Shown here: positions 6,555-16,435 of the stretch, piece after piece
Numbering within the stretch: position 1 is the stretch's first letter
Layout: each line of letters starts with the position of its first letter
Notes under the pieces: model-generated
Databases searched by the model: none
What the model was told of the DNA's origin: nothing
What the model saw: the letters and a program-made list of their open reading frames with translations, nothing else
NCBI RefSeq assembly: GCF_900115435.1
Contig: NZ_FOWK01000009.1
Span: forward strand, 1-64,000
DNA: 64,000 bases
From: Prevotella sp. tf2-5
GTDB taxonomy: Bacteria > Bacteroidota > Bacteroidia > Bacteroidales > Bacteroidaceae
Direction of reading: 5' to 3'
Translations under genes and position numbers: made by a program

Positions 6555-8174
6555 ATGAAGAAATTATTATTGGGAGACGAGGCGATAGCTCAAGGCGCGT
6601 TGGATGCGGGCTTGAGTGGTGTATATGCCTATCCGGGTACTCCTTCTACAGAGATTACAGAGTATATTCAGATGTCACCACTTGCCAAGGAGCGTGGTGT
6701 GCACAGCCGCTGGTCGACTAACGAGAAGACAGCGATGGAGGCAGCACTGGGTATGTCGTTTATGGGTAAGCGTGCGTTGGTATGTATGAAGCACGTGGGT
6801 CTGAATGTGTGTGCCGACCCGTTCGTGAACGCCGGCATGACGGGTACCAATGGCGGACTCGTCGTACTGGTTGCTGACGACCCCTCCATGCACTCCTCAC
6901 AGGATGAGCAGGACTCCCGCTTCTATGGTAAGTTTGCGATGATTCCCACCCTGGAGCCCAGCAGTCAGCAAGAGGCATACGACATGATTCAGGAGGCTTT
7001 TGAGATGTCGGAGCAGCTGCACCTGCCTGTCCTGATGCGTGTCACCACTCGTATGGCACACTCTCGTGCCGTCGTGAATTGTGTTGACGAGCCACGTCAG
7101 CAGAACGAGCTGAACTATGACGCACAGGCTTCGAGCTGGGTATTGCTGCCAGCTTTTGCCCGTAAGCGTAATGATATCGTGACAGCACAGCAGCCGCTGT
7201 TGGAGCAGATGGCTGTGGACAGCAAGTATAATGCGTATGTGGACGCTGACGACCGTGAGTTAGGTGTCATTGCCAGCGGTATCGCATATAACTATCTCAT
7301 GGAGTGCTTCCCTAACGGATGTCCGTTCCCGGTATTGAAGATCTCGCAGTATCCTATTCCCAAGAAATTGATTCGCAGGATGACGGATGATTGTGAGTTC
7401 GTGCTGATTGCCGAGGAGGGACAGCCCTTCATCGAGGATCAGGTGCGTGGCGTGATGCCAGGTAATGCCGTCATCAAAGGACGACTGACTGGTGAGCTGC
7501 CTCGTACGGGTGAGTTGAACCCAGATTTGATCAAGAAGGCGCTGGGACTCTCTGAGAACACTGAGGACACTGAGTATTCTGACATCCTCTCTCATGTTGT
7601 GGCACGTCCACCCGCACTCTGTCAGGGGTGTGGTCACCGTGATGTATATACCGCACTGAACCAAGTGCTACTCGACTATCCCAATGCCCGTGTGTTTGGT
7701 GATATCGGTTGCTATACCTTGGGCTTCCTGCCACCCTATAAGGCTATCCACTCTTGTGTGGACATGGGTGCCTCCATCACGATGGCAAAGGGTGCCTCGG
7801 ATGCGGGACAGTGGCCTGCTGTCGCTATCATCGGCGACTCTACGTTTACGCACTCAGGTATGACGGGACTGTTGGATGCCATCAATGAGAATGCCGATAT
7901 CACCGTCATCATCAGTGATAACCTGACGACGGCAATGACAGGTGGACAGGACTCTGCCGGTACGAATAAGTTCGAGGCGATCTGCCGGGGTTTGGGCTTG
8001 AGCGACGACCACCTGAAAGTGGTGGTGCCACTGCCTAAGAACATGGAGGAGATCACCAAGACGATCCGTGAGGAGATCAACTATCACGGTGTCAGTGTCA
8101 TCATCCCGCGTCGTGAGTGTATGCAGACACTACAGCGTCATCTTAAGCAGAAGAAGGCTGCTGAGAAAAAGTAA
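6555..8174 (+). CDS. iorA: Indolepyruvate ferredoxin oxidoreductase, alpha subunit
   Basis: The product has 539 aa. With IorB it oxidatively decarboxylates aryl-pyruvates from aromatic amino acids to aryl-acetyl-CoA with ferredoxin, or runs in reverse. The N-terminal pyrimidine-binding domain starts GDEAIAQGALDAGLSGVYAYPGTPS. The TPP domain has CQGCGHRD (Cys356, Cys359), GDIGCYTLG and GDSTFTHSGMTGLLDAI. The C-terminal ferredoxin domain with two 4Fe-4S clusters of longer archaeal IorA is absent; the protein ends in a Lys-rich tail. Residues 334-342 (ENTEDTEYS) are coded by three 9-bp repeats. Confidence 0.93.
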   Translation: MKKLLLGDEAIAQGALDAGLSGVYAYPGTPSTEITEYIQMSPLAKERGVHSRWSTNEKTAMEAALGMSFMGKRALVCMKHVGLNVCADPFVNAGMTGTNGGLVVLVADDPSMHSSQDEQDSRFYGKFAMIPTLEPSSQQEAYDMIQEAFEMSEQLHLPVLMRVTTRMAHSRAVVNCVDEPRQQNELNYDAQASSWVLLPAFARKRNDIVTAQQPLLEQMAVDSKYNAYVDADDRELGVIASGIAYNYLMECFPNGCPFPVLKISQYPIPKKLIRRMTDDCEFVLIAEEGQPFIEDQVRGVMPGNAVIKGRLTGELPRTGELNPDLIKKALGLSENTEDTEYSDILSHVVARPPALCQGCGHRDVYTALNQVLLDYPNARVFGDIGCYTLGFLPPYKAIHSCVDMGASITMAKGASDAGQWPAVAIIGDSTFTHSGMTGLLDAINENADITVIISDNLTTAMTGGQDSAGTNKFEAICRGLGLSDDHLKVVVPLPKNMEEITKTIREEINYHGVSVIIPRRECMQTLQRHLKQKKAAEKK

Positions 8175-8191
8175 GAATGTAAAAATGTAAA

Positions 8192-8770
8192 ATGAAGATG
8201 AAGACAGATATTATACTTTGTGGTGTAGGAGGACAGGGTATCCTCTCTATCGCAACGATTATCGGCGAGGCAGCCATGAATGAGAACCTGTATATCAAAC
8301 AGGCTGAGGTTCATGGTATGTCCCAGCGTGGTGGTGACGTACAGTCGAACCTCCGTATCTCCAGCAACCCGATTGCCAGTGACCTGATACCAAAGGGTGG
8401 GGCAGACGTGATTATCTCGATGGAGCCGATGGAGGCACTGCGTTACCTGCCGTTCCTTTCGAAAGAGGGATGGGTCATCACGTCAAGTACTCCTTTCGTG
8501 AATATTCCCAACTATCCTGATATAGAGAAGATTAAGGAAGACCTGAATGGTCTTAAGAATGTCATTATGCTGGATATCGAGCAGGCAGCGAAGGACGCTG
8601 GTGTTCCTCGTTCTGCCAATGTCATCCTGTTGGGAGCCGCACAGAAAGCATTGGGTATCGAATACGAGAAGTTGGAGGATGCCATTCGTCGTGTGTTCGG
8701 TCGCAAGGGAGAGGCTATTGTTGAGGCGAATATCAAGGCACTGGCTATCGGACGCCAGGCCCAGAAATAG
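8192..8770 (+). CDS. iorB: Indolepyruvate ferredoxin oxidoreductase, beta subunit
   Basis: The product has 192 aa, the usual size of the gamma-type domain protein. It starts at 8192 (MKMKTDIILCGVGGQGILS), with the GVGGQG loop and the conserved QAEVHGMSQRGGDVQSNLRI segment. It forms the active complex with IorA and follows it after 17 bp of AATGTAAA-like repeats. It belongs to a three-gene unit with the aminotransferase downstream. Confidence 0.94.
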   Translation: MKMKTDIILCGVGGQGILSIATIIGEAAMNENLYIKQAEVHGMSQRGGDVQSNLRISSNPIASDLIPKGGADVIISMEPMEALRYLPFLSKEGWVITSSTPFVNIPNYPDIEKIKEDLNGLKNVIMLDIEQAAKDAGVPRSANVILLGAAQKALGIEYEKLEDAIRRVFGRKGEAIVEANIKALAIGRQAQK

Positions 8771-8787
8771 TTCTAGGTTCATAATTC

Positions 8788-10107
8788 ATGGTTATGATGG
8801 AGACACCAATTAAGAGAGAGATTGTTGACGGACTTGTTGAGGAGTTAGGTATTGATGATTTTGCCAAGGCGACGATCCGTGAGGTAAAGCAAGTGGCGGC
8901 AAAGGCGGAGAAAGCCTCTGGTGTGGAGTTCATCAAGATGGAGATGGGTATCCCGGGACTTCCTGCCGCACAGGTCGGTGTTGATGCCCAGGTCAAGGCA
9001 TTACAGGAGGGCATCGCCCACAGCTATCCTGACATACAAGGTGCCCCTGTGTTGAAACAGGAGGCTTCCCGTTTCGTCAAGGCGTTCATCGGTCTGGACG
9101 TCGCCCCCGAGTGTTGTGTACCTGTTTGTGGCTCTATGCAGGGTACGTTCGCATCGTTCCTCACCTGTTCGCAGGCAGACAAGCAGAAGGATACCGTATT
9201 GTTTATTGACCCGGGATTCCCTGTTCAGAAGATGCAGCTGCAGGTGCAGGGCGTGAAGTACGAGACTTTTGATGTCTATGACTATCGTGGTGAGAAATTA
9301 GGTCCGAAACTGGAGAGTTATCTTAAGAATGGAAATATCTGTGCCATCGTCTATTCGAATCCTAATAATCCCGCATGGATTTGCTTGAACGAGGATGAGC
9401 TGAAGACGGTTGGTGGTCTTGCTACCCAATACGATACTATTGTGATGGAAGACCTTGCATATTTCGCGATGGACTTCCGCAAAGACCTGAGTGTGCCTTT
9501 CCAGCCACCTTACCAGCCGTCCGTGGGACGCTATACGGATAACTATATCCTACTGATCAGTGGCTCGAAGGCTTTCAGCTATGCCGGTGAGCGTATTGGT
9601 GTGACTTGTATCAGTAACAAACTGTTTCATCGTCATTATCCCGACCTGGCAGCACGTTATGAGGGACTTCCCTTCGGACTGGTATTCTCGACTCGTATGC
9701 TTTACGCCTTGTCGTCAGGAACGAGTCACTCGGCACAGTTTGCCCTGGCGGCGATGCTGAAGGCGGCAAGTGACGGCACTTACAATTTCCGGAAGGAGGT
9801 TCTTGTATATGGTGAGCGAGCTCGTAAGTTGAAGGAGATTTTCTGTCGTTATGGTTTTCATATCGTTTATGACAAAGACCTTGATGAGCCTGTTGCCGAC
9901 GGTTTCTATTTCACTATTGGCTATAAGGGGATGACGAGTGGTGAGCTTGCCAAGGAACTGATGTATTATGGTGTGAGTGCTATCTGTCTGATCACAACGG
10001 GTTCTCATCAGGAAGGCTTGCGCGTTTGTACCTCGTTCATTGAGGATCATCAATATGCCTTACTGGAGGAGCGTATGAAGATGTGGAAAGCCAATCACGA
10101 GAAATAA
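8788..10107 (+). CDS. PLP-dependent class I/II aminotransferase
   Basis: The product has 439 aa. The PLP lysine is in SGSKAFSYAGERIG, and SNPNNPAW and the EDLAYF aspartate are also typical of fold type I. The start is one of three close ATG codons (8788, 8794, 8797). Placement directly behind iorAB suggests it supplies or consumes the aryl-pyruvate substrate, interconverting aromatic amino acids and their 2-oxo acids; this is inferred from position. A terminator lies right after the stop. Confidence 0.85.
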   Translation: MVMMETPIKREIVDGLVEELGIDDFAKATIREVKQVAAKAEKASGVEFIKMEMGIPGLPAAQVGVDAQVKALQEGIAHSYPDIQGAPVLKQEASRFVKAFIGLDVAPECCVPVCGSMQGTFASFLTCSQADKQKDTVLFIDPGFPVQKMQLQVQGVKYETFDVYDYRGEKLGPKLESYLKNGNICAIVYSNPNNPAWICLNEDELKTVGGLATQYDTIVMEDLAYFAMDFRKDLSVPFQPPYQPSVGRYTDNYILLISGSKAFSYAGERIGVTCISNKLFHRHYPDLAARYEGLPFGLVFSTRMLYALSSGTSHSAQFALAAMLKAASDGTYNFRKEVLVYGERARKLKEIFCRYGFHIVYDKDLDEPVADGFYFTIGYKGMTSGELAKELMYYGVSAICLITTGSHQEGLRVCTSFIEDHQYALLEERMKMWKANHEK

Positions 10108-10110
10108 AAT

Positions 10111-10139
10111 AAAAAAGGAACCAAACGGTTCCTTTTTTT
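10111..10139. terminator. Bidirectional terminator
   Basis: AAGGAACC and GGTTCCTT form a stem around AAAC, with A-run and T-run on opposite sides, so it can stop both the aminotransferase unit and the convergent reverse gene. It overlaps the stop codon of the reverse gene. Confidence 0.9.
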
Positions 10140-10557
10140 ATTCACTCATATCTACTGGCTGGAAATGAAAATCCGCTGTCGTCAGATACCTCACGTCGTA
10201 TTTCCCTTTCGCCTTGATGGTGTATTCCTTACGTAGCTTGATGAATTTCTTCTCAGCTTCTTTGCGGGTCAGCGCATACATCACCACACAGACACGGTTT
10301 GGTTGTTGCATGTTGTTGGCAAGGAAGTCCTTCAGCTGATAGGAATAGTGCTGACGACCCATCAGGAATTTTGTCTTCGTGTCATACCACGCACCCTCTA
10401 CCTCCTGTACGTCTGTCATATAGACGATGGAATCCTGGAAGGATGCGGAGAAACCGAACATATACATCTTCGGTGCTTTCATACGCTTCGCCTGCATCTC
10501 TGTAGGTATCGCCACAGCTATGAGCAGGGAAAACAGGATATACTTTAAAATCTTCAT
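10138..10557 (-). CDS. Small secreted protein, unknown function, downstream of rpoD
   Basis: The product has 139 aa with a signal peptide ([23 protein letters not shown]). The mature part has the segments [36 protein letters not shown] and [22 protein letters not shown] do not recognise the family with certainty, but this composition is common in Prevotella hypothetical exported proteins. Its ATG overlaps the rpoD stop by 4 bp, so it is translationally coupled to the sigma factor, an odd partner for an envelope protein. Confidence 0.78.
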   Translation of the reverse strand: MKILKYILFSLLIAVAIPTEMQAKRMKAPKMYMFGFSASFQDSIVYMTDVQEVEGAWYDTKTKFLMGRQHYSYQLKDFLANNMQQPNRVCVVMYALTRKEAEKKFIKLRKEYTIKAKGKYDVRYLTTADFHFQPVDMSE

Positions 10558-11417
10558 TGTCCTAAATATGCTTTTAACATTTTGTTCTTTGTATTACTAC
10601 GCAGACGACGGATTGCTTTTTCCTTGATCTGACGGACACGCTCACGGGTCAGCCCGTATTTCGTACCAATCTCCTCAAGTGTCATCTCTGGCTGATTGAT
10701 GCCGAAGAATGCTTCGATCACTTTGCGCTCCCTGTCATTTAGCATCTTCAGCGCATTGGTGATTTCTGCCCTCAGTGACTCTATCACCAGCTGACGGTCA
10801 GCCATAGGAGCGTCATCGTTGACGAGGATATCCAACAGACTATTGTCTTCTCCATCCACAAAGGGAGCGTCAACGGAGACGTGATGTCCACTCACATGCA
10901 AGGCATCGTCAATCTTGTCCTCTGGCAAGTCGATTTTCTCAGCAAGCTCCTCTGTGGAGGGGCGGCGCTCATGCTCCTGTTCAAAACGGTTTGCCTCACG
11001 ATTAATCTTATTCACCGCTCCTACTTGGTTGAGGGGCAGACGGACGATACGGCTCTGTTCGGCAATCGCCTGCAGGATGCTCTGACGGATCCACCATACA
11101 GCATAGGAGATGAACTTAAAACCACGAGTCTCATCAAACTTCTCTGCGGCTTTGATGAGTCCGAGGTTTCCCTCGTTGATCAGATCGGCAAGTGACAGTC
11201 CTTGGTTCTGGTACTGCTTGGCTACGGAGACAACAAATCGGAGGTTCGCCTTGGTCAGTTTTTCCAGTGCCTTCCGGTCACCTTTCCTGATGCGTTGCGC
11301 CAATTCCACTTCTTCGTCTGTCGAGAGGAGTTCCTCTTTACCTATTTCCTGTAAATACTTATCAAGAGATTCACTCTCTCGATTCGTAATGGACTTCGTG
11401 ATTTTTAGTTGTCTCAT
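10554..11417 (-). CDS. rpoD: Primary sigma factor of Bacteroidota type
   Basis: The product has 287 aa. It starts [21 protein letters not shown], then region 1.2, region 2 ([41 protein letters not shown]), region 3 (RIVRLPLNQ) and region 4 ending in the [21 protein letters not shown]. It lacks the long region 1.1 of proteobacterial sigma-70, as usual in this phylum. It should direct transcription from the TTTG/TAnnTTTG promoters seen here. Its own promoter is embedded in an inverted repeat. Confidence 0.96.
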   Translation of the reverse strand: MRQLKITKSITNRESESLDKYLQEIGKEELLSTDEEVELAQRIRKGDRKALEKLTKANLRFVVSVAKQYQNQGLSLADLINEGNLGLIKAAEKFDETRGFKFISYAVWWIRQSILQAIAEQSRIVRLPLNQVGAVNKINREANRFEQEHERRPSTEELAEKIDLPEDKIDDALHVSGHHVSVDAPFVDGEDNSLLDILVNDDAPMADRQLVIESLRAEITNALKMLNDRERKVIEAFFGINQPEMTLEEIGTKYGLTRERVRQIKEKAIRRLRSNTKNKMLKAYLGQ

Positions 11418-11442
11418 TTAGTAGTTTTTTATAAGCCGGATG

Positions 11443-11474
11443 CAAAAGTAAGGTATTTTTTCGGAATAACCAAA
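11443..11474 (-). promoter_or_regulatory. rpoD promoter
   Basis: On the reverse strand TTTG (11471-11474) and TACTTTTG (11443-11450) have a 20-bp spacer. The -7 box lies in one arm of a 14-bp inverted repeat (11444-11457 and 11477-11490), and the -33 box lies in its loop. Confidence 0.8.
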
Positions 11475-11490
11475 AGAATACCTTACTTTT
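11444..11490. repeat. 14-bp inverted repeat over the rpoD promoter
   Basis: 11444-11457 (AAAAGTAAGGTATT) is the exact reverse complement of 11477-11490, with 19 bp between. It lies 20 bp past the htrA stop, so it may also be a weak terminator for htrA. Confidence 0.8.
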
Positions 11491-11510
11491 TAATATGGGA
11501 ATGTCAAATA

Positions 11511-12962
11511 TTACTCATTCTGCAAGTAGACTACAAAACCGCCACGTTTACCAGTGGGGTAGAGTCCCTTGATGACAAGCATCTGATCCTTGGCATCCTT
11601 GACGGCTTGCTGCAGGTCATCGAAGGAACGCATAGGCTGGTCGTTGACATTCTGGATGATGAAGCCCTTTGGAACACCTGCCTCTTTCATCTTACCTCCA
11701 CTGACTTTCAGTACTTCCAGTCCATAGCTGATCTCCAGTTGTTTCTTCTGGGAGTCAGTGATAGGACGTACGTCAATACCGAGGATGTCTACGTCAGCGT
11801 TCTTCACCACCTTCGTCGTACCCTGCTCGTTCTTGAGCGTTAATGTAGCGGTCTTCTCCTTTTTGTTACGCAGATAGGTAACACTCACTTTGTCACCAGG
11901 ACGCTTCTGAGCCATGATACCTTGGAGCTCACCGAACTTCTTCACCTTCTTTCCGTCGATGGCTGTGATGACATCACCCTTCTGCAGACCAGCGGCTGCG
12001 GCAGCACCGTCTTCCACTACTTCTGCGATATAGATACCTTCCATAGTACCGAGGTCAATCTCATTGCCCTTTTCTTTCTCCATATCCACGTAGTTGCTGA
12101 CATCGGAGCCCTTGATACCTATCATGGCGCGCTGTACGGCACCGTATTTCTTGATATCCTCGACGACCTTGTTCATAATAGCGGTAGGAATGGCGAAACC
12201 ATAACCGATGTTAGAACCAGTCTGAGAGTAAATCATGGCATTGATACCAATCAGCTCACCACGGGTATTCACCAACGCACCACCGGAATTACCCTGGTTG
12301 ATGGCAGCGTCTGTCTGGATCATGGAGGCAACGCCTTCACCCATCTGACGAGCCTTGGCGCTGACGATACCTGCTGTTACTGTGTTGTTAAGCCCCAGCG
12401 GGTTACCTACGGCAAGTACCCATTCACCAATCTTCACATTGTCCGAGTTGGCAATGACGATGGCAGGCAGGTCTTTGGCGTCAATCTTGATGAGTGCCAG
12501 GTCCGTCGTCTTGTCGGCACCGATGATACGGGCAGAGTACTCCTTGGAGTTCTCGTTTAAGGTAACTGTCAACTCATCGGCTCCATCTACCACATGGTTG
12601 TTGGTGACGATATATCCGTCAGCGGAGATGATGACACCACTACCGGCAGCGGCACGTTTAGGAGTCTGCACCTGACGCTTGCGGGTACCATTGTTTCCCT
12701 GTCCACGTCCGAAGAAACCACCAAAGGGGTCTGAGAAGAAATCCTCGAAAGGATCACTGTATTCTACGGTCTGTGTCTTTGAGTTGATGACAGATTTGAT
12801 ATAGACTACTGAGGGCAGCGACTTCTCGGCTGCGTAAGTCAGGTCTACGGGTTGTCCTGGTGCGGCGGCAGGAGCTGCCTGTGTCTTGTTGCATGATGCC
12901 GCGGAGAATGCGATAACTACTAAGTAAATCGCTGGAAATAAATTCTTCACAATCTTTTTCAT
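11511..12962 (-). CDS. DegP/HtrA-family serine protease, lipoprotein
   Basis: The product has 483 aa. It is a periplasmic protein-quality protease with a trypsin-like domain and two PDZ domains. The catalytic triad is His123 (TNNHVV), Asp154 (TTDLALIK) and Ser226 (GNSGGAL). The N-terminus has a lipobox-like AFSAASC with Cys24, so it may be membrane-anchored. PDZ1 covers about residues 270-365 and PDZ2 about 390-480. A Gly/Phe-rich linker sits at 71-90. It is monocistronic, divergent from nothing and upstream of rpoD, with its own promoter. Confidence 0.93.
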   Translation of the reverse strand: MKKIVKNLFPAIYLVVIAFSAASCNKTQAAPAAAPGQPVDLTYAAEKSLPSVVYIKSVINSKTQTVEYSDPFEDFFSDPFGGFFGRGQGNNGTRKRQVQTPKRAAAGSGVIISADGYIVTNNHVVDGADELTVTLNENSKEYSARIIGADKTTDLALIKIDAKDLPAIVIANSDNVKIGEWVLAVGNPLGLNNTVTAGIVSAKARQMGEGVASMIQTDAAINQGNSGGALVNTRGELIGINAMIYSQTGSNIGYGFAIPTAIMNKVVEDIKKYGAVQRAMIGIKGSDVSNYVDMEKEKGNEIDLGTMEGIYIAEVVEDGAAAAAGLQKGDVITAIDGKKVKKFGELQGIMAQKRPGDKVSVTYLRNKKEKTATLTLKNEQGTTKVVKNADVDILGIDVRPITDSQKKQLEISYGLEVLKVSGGKMKEAGVPKGFIIQNVNDQPMRSFDDLQQAVKDAKDQMLVIKGLYPTGKRGGFVVYLQNE

Positions 12963-13010
12963 TTGTCTATTCTGTTAAATGTTTATATTCATTGTTCGTG
13001 AAATCGAGTG

Positions 13011-13044
13011 CAAATATAGACGCAAAATTTGGTAAACTGCCAAA
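13011..13044 (-). promoter_or_regulatory. htrA promoter
   Basis: On the reverse strand TATATTTG (13011-13018) has a TTTG at 13041-13044, 22 bp upstream. The leader is about 45 nt. Confidence 0.6.
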
Positions 13045-13169
13045 TTGTCGTATCTTTTTGTCGCAATTTAACAATTCCGTCGCCTTACTTAACGGCTATT
13101 TGAAATTAACGCTCCAAAGTTGAAATACTGATAAAATTAACGGATGTCAGCCCAGATACTTCCATATAG

Positions 13170-14201
13170 TTAATTAACGGAGATTTCTCCCCGGATACTT
13201 TGTCGCATCAGTTCACGTACCTGTTCTGGATCTTGATAGTGGGATTGTAAAAACATCAGTTTTGTGACAGCACTCTCTACCGTAGAGTCGTAGCCACTGA
13301 TGACACCTGCTTCCTGTAACTGATATCCTGTGTCGTAGCGTCCCATCTCCACCATGCCTTGCATACACTGGCTGATATTGATGACCACCTTACCGTTTCT
13401 GGTGGCTTCTCTCAATGCTTGCAGCACCCAGGGAAGCTGGGGGGCGTTGCCGCTTCCGAAGGTGCGCATCACGATACTCTTCAGATTTGGTGTGGCAATG
13501 ATATGACGTACCAGGTCCTCACGAATACCAGGGAAAAGGGAGAAGATGATGACATTGTTGTCGAGTCGGAAATGAGGCTTCATAGGTTTGTCCCATTTGG
13601 GGGTGAGTATCCTGTCGGTGTGATAGGTGATATTCACACCGGCATCCACCAGATGCGGATAATTGAACGACTCGAAGGCATTAAATTCTTCGGCACTCTG
13701 TTTGGTTGTACGATTGCCACGCAGGAGATGACCATTGAAATAGATTCCAACCTCTGGAACAAGGGCATGTCCTGTCTCATCTTTAGCAGCGGCAATCTCT
13801 ATAGATGTGATAAGGTTTTCCTTGCCATCCGTTCGCAACTGTCCGATGGGCAGTTGCGAACCAGTAAAGATGACAGGTCTTGTCAGGTTTTCCAACATAT
13901 AGGAGAGGGCGGAGGCGGTATATGCCATTGTGTCAGTGCCATGCAAGACCACAAAGCCGTCGTAGTCAAGATAATGGTCAGTGATGACATGGCTCAGTTC
14001 TGTCCATCGTGCAGGTGTCATATCACTGGAGTCTATTGGCGGGTCAAACTGATAGGTGTCGATGACGAGTTCGAATTCCCTAAGCTCCGGGACATTCACC
14101 AACAGGTGTTCGAAGTCGAAAGGCTCCAGGGCCCCGGTCTTAGGATTACGATTCATCCCGATGGTCCCACCTGTGTAGATCAACAGCACTTTATTAGCCA
14201 T
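13170..14201 (-). CDS. ansA: Type I L-asparaginase
   Basis: The product has 343 aa. It hydrolyses L-asparagine to aspartate and ammonia in the cytoplasm; no signal peptide is present. The first catalytic threonine is in YTGGTIGM (Thr13), and the second is in HGTDTMAYTASALSYML (Thr89, Asp90). The C-terminal GSGNAP segment is present. It follows the GH51 gene by 28 bp in the same direction with no promoter between, so the two are probably cotranscribed, though they share no pathway. Confidence 0.93.
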   Translation of the reverse strand: MANKVLLIYTGGTIGMNRNPKTGALEPFDFEHLLVNVPELREFELVIDTYQFDPPIDSSDMTPARWTELSHVITDHYLDYDGFVVLHGTDTMAYTASALSYMLENLTRPVIFTGSQLPIGQLRTDGKENLITSIEIAAAKDETGHALVPEVGIYFNGHLLRGNRTTKQSAEEFNAFESFNYPHLVDAGVNITYHTDRILTPKWDKPMKPHFRLDNNVIIFSLFPGIREDLVRHIIATPNLKSIVMRTFGSGNAPQLPWVLQALREATRNGKVVINISQCMQGMVEMGRYDTGYQLQEAGVISGYDSTVESAVTKLMFLQSHYQDPEQVRELMRQSIRGEISVN

Positions 14202-14229
14202 AGAAATCTCCTCTTTCCTCTCTTCTTTA

Positions 14230-16257
14230 TTATAATTGTATTTGCAGCATCACGAAGGAGTAGGGAGCCAGTTCCATCGTCGTCTTGCTCTTCAGACTGA
14301 TCGTCTCTGTCTTGGGGGCGATAGGCTGCTGATCGTAGTTGTTCTCAGCATCCGGCTGACCCGTCAGCGTTGTCTTGACAGCCTTCTTCACACCCTTGAA
14401 ACGAGAGAGGTTGATAGTTGCCTTTTTCGCTTGGTCACCAGCATTACAGAGTTTCACGAAAAGCTGACGAGTCTTTACGTTCAGAACGACACTCTGTCCC
14501 TGCAGGTATCCACTTTCCTGACCTTCAGGAAGTCCCTTCCAACGAGGTGCGACATCGGGATTCTCAATCGTCACACAGTCACCATAGTAGTACTGTCCGG
14601 CACTCTGTCCGAACATCTGCTGTATATAATAGCTGCAGGTAAGGAACGGACGCTCGTTGTCGAAGTAAATGAGGTCGGGGTTCCAGTTGGTGGCATTCTT
14701 GCGGGCAAAGAGAGGAGCGTAGGATGTCATGCATACGATATCGCCGTTACGCTCTACATTCAACAGGTACAGTCCTTCTGCAAGGGCATCAATGAGTTTC
14801 TTGTCCTTAGAAGCGTATTCTCCAAGATAGACCTTAGTCTTGCGGTCGCGAGGATAGTAGTTGTACTGGCGGCTGCTAAGGAAATATTGGTTCGGCTCAT
14901 AGTAATGCTCATCAATGATAGGCATACCCAGCTCGTCAGCCAGTTTCCAACCGTTCTCCAAGTCGGGGTTGCCGGGATGGGAACCAGGACCTGCTGTTCC
15001 TACGATAACGATTTGCGGATATTTCTCCGTCACTTTCTTGTAGATATACTTGAAACGCTCACAGAACTCAGGAGAGATACGCTCCTCGTTACCCAGTCCG
15101 AGATATTTGAGGTTGAAAGGTTGTGGATGACCTGCCTCTGCACGCATCTTCGCCCATTTGTTGGTGGCAGGGTCACCATTAGCCCACTCAATGAGGTCGA
15201 TGGCTTCCTGTACCCATTCGTCCATCTCTGACATCGGGACAACATCCTGTGCCTGTTCTTTCATACCCCATCCGCCGTTGGTACCCTGACAGCTCACACC
15301 ACAGGGGAGAATGGGCAGCGGCTCCATATTTAAATCCTCACAGAACTGGAAATACTCATAGTAGCCCAGTCCCATACTCTGATGGTAGCCCCATGTGTTC
15401 TTCAGACCACGACGCTGCTCTTTAGGACCGATGGTCGTCTTCCAGCGATAGGTGTCCCAGAATCCGTCACCACCTCCATGGACGACACAGCCGCCGGGGA
15501 AACGCATGAACTTGGGATGCAGGGCAGCAAGAGCCTCGGCGAGATCCTTACGCAGACCATGTCCTTTATAGGTGTCCTCGGGCATCAGCGATATCATGTC
15601 GACATCGATGGTGCCAGTCTGTAAAACGAGTATCTGTAAAGCAGCGTTCTGTACTGTCTCTGTGGCAGTCAGCTGTGCCTCGTATTTTTTCCAGTTGGCA
15701 GCGTCAGCAGTGATGGTCGCCTCTGCCAACAGCTTGGGGTCCTTTCCCCATCCTTGTGGCTGAACAAGGGCGACGCGCACCTGTTTTGCCTCTCCCTTCA
15801 CATTACGGAGGAAGACGGAGAAGTCGTATTTCGCACCAGCCTTGACGGAGATGCCGTCGAAACCGTTGTTCTGGAGTCCGAAGCCTTTCCATCCTGTATA
15901 GTCATAGTACTCCTTCGTCCTTTCAATGTTGAGTCGCATGTAGGTTGGGTTGTTAGGATGGATAGGATTGTCCATGCGTACCTCTGTGTAACCCAGAGAA
16001 TGACCCGGACGGACGGTCTGCCATGCAGTACCTGCTCCCCAACCGTCACGCTCTGACAGGTTATACTCAAATGAGCCGTTTTGTACCAGTTCCGCATACA
16101 GGCCACCATCTGCAGAACTACTGATATCCTCAAAGAAGATACCTATCAGTTCGTCACTAATCACCTTACCGCCTGCAGGAGCTTTAATGGCTTTCTGGGC
16201 ATTCATACACAAAGAAGCTGACAATAAAAATGCCCCACAAATTAATTTTTTGTTCAT
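14230..16257 (-). CDS. GH51 alpha-L-arabinofuranosidase, secreted
   Basis: The product has 675 aa from the ATG at 16257; a longer frame to 16302 would start upstream of the promoter box. The signal peptide is MNKKLICGAFLLSASLCMNAQ. An N-terminal carbohydrate-binding-like beta domain (LVQNGSFEYN) is followed by the TIM barrel with RFPGGC and the acid/base motif LGLGNEE, the nucleophile region (YLGEYAS), and a C-terminal beta domain. It releases arabinofuranose from arabinoxylan or arabinan in the periplasm or outside. Confidence 0.93.
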   Translation of the reverse strand: MNKKLICGAFLLSASLCMNAQKAIKAPAGGKVISDELIGIFFEDISSSADGGLYAELVQNGSFEYNLSERDGWGAGTAWQTVRPGHSLGYTEVRMDNPIHPNNPTYMRLNIERTKEYYDYTGWKGFGLQNNGFDGISVKAGAKYDFSVFLRNVKGEAKQVRVALVQPQGWGKDPKLLAEATITADAANWKKYEAQLTATETVQNAALQILVLQTGTIDVDMISLMPEDTYKGHGLRKDLAEALAALHPKFMRFPGGCVVHGGGDGFWDTYRWKTTIGPKEQRRGLKNTWGYHQSMGLGYYEYFQFCEDLNMEPLPILPCGVSCQGTNGGWGMKEQAQDVVPMSEMDEWVQEAIDLIEWANGDPATNKWAKMRAEAGHPQPFNLKYLGLGNEERISPEFCERFKYIYKKVTEKYPQIVIVGTAGPGSHPGNPDLENGWKLADELGMPIIDEHYYEPNQYFLSSRQYNYYPRDRKTKVYLGEYASKDKKLIDALAEGLYLLNVERNGDIVCMTSYAPLFARKNATNWNPDLIYFDNERPFLTCSYYIQQMFGQSAGQYYYGDCVTIENPDVAPRWKGLPEGQESGYLQGQSVVLNVKTRQLFVKLCNAGDQAKKATINLSRFKGVKKAVKTTLTGQPDAENNYDQQPIAPKTETISLKSKTTMELAPYSFVMLQIQL

Positions 16258-16289
16258 ACTTATAGTTGTTTTGTTTAGAAATCGTGCTA

Positions 16290-16297
16290 CAAAGGTA
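16290..16297 (-). promoter_or_regulatory. Promoter -7 box for the GH51 gene
   Basis: TACCTTTG on the reverse strand, 33 bp upstream of the chosen ATG. No clear TTTG lies at the expected -33 distance, so activation by a regulator is possible. Confidence 0.5.
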
Positions 16298-16384
16298 CGC
16301 ATTTTCCTTTATACCTCCGTCATCGTTTACGTTAATTTTTCTTCATTTTTAAGTATAATATGTGTGAAAGATGAAAATAATTAG

Positions 16385-16392
16385 TATATTTG
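16385..16392 (+). promoter_or_regulatory. Promoter -7 box for uxaC
   Basis: TATATTTG, about 44 bp before the ATG. The -33 region is only TGTG-like. Confidence 0.5.
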
Positions 16393-16435
16393 CAAAGATT
16401 TTGCGAAAACAATCACTAAAACAATAAAAAGAACT

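Noticed and set aside
13359..14300. 313-codon open frame on the + strand over ansA
   Set aside because: It is the complement of a clear asparaginase gene and starts in its middle; no promoter.
14236..15231. 331-codon + strand frame over the GH51 gene
   Set aside because: It is a shadow of the arabinofuranosidase gene, which has signal peptide and catalytic motifs.
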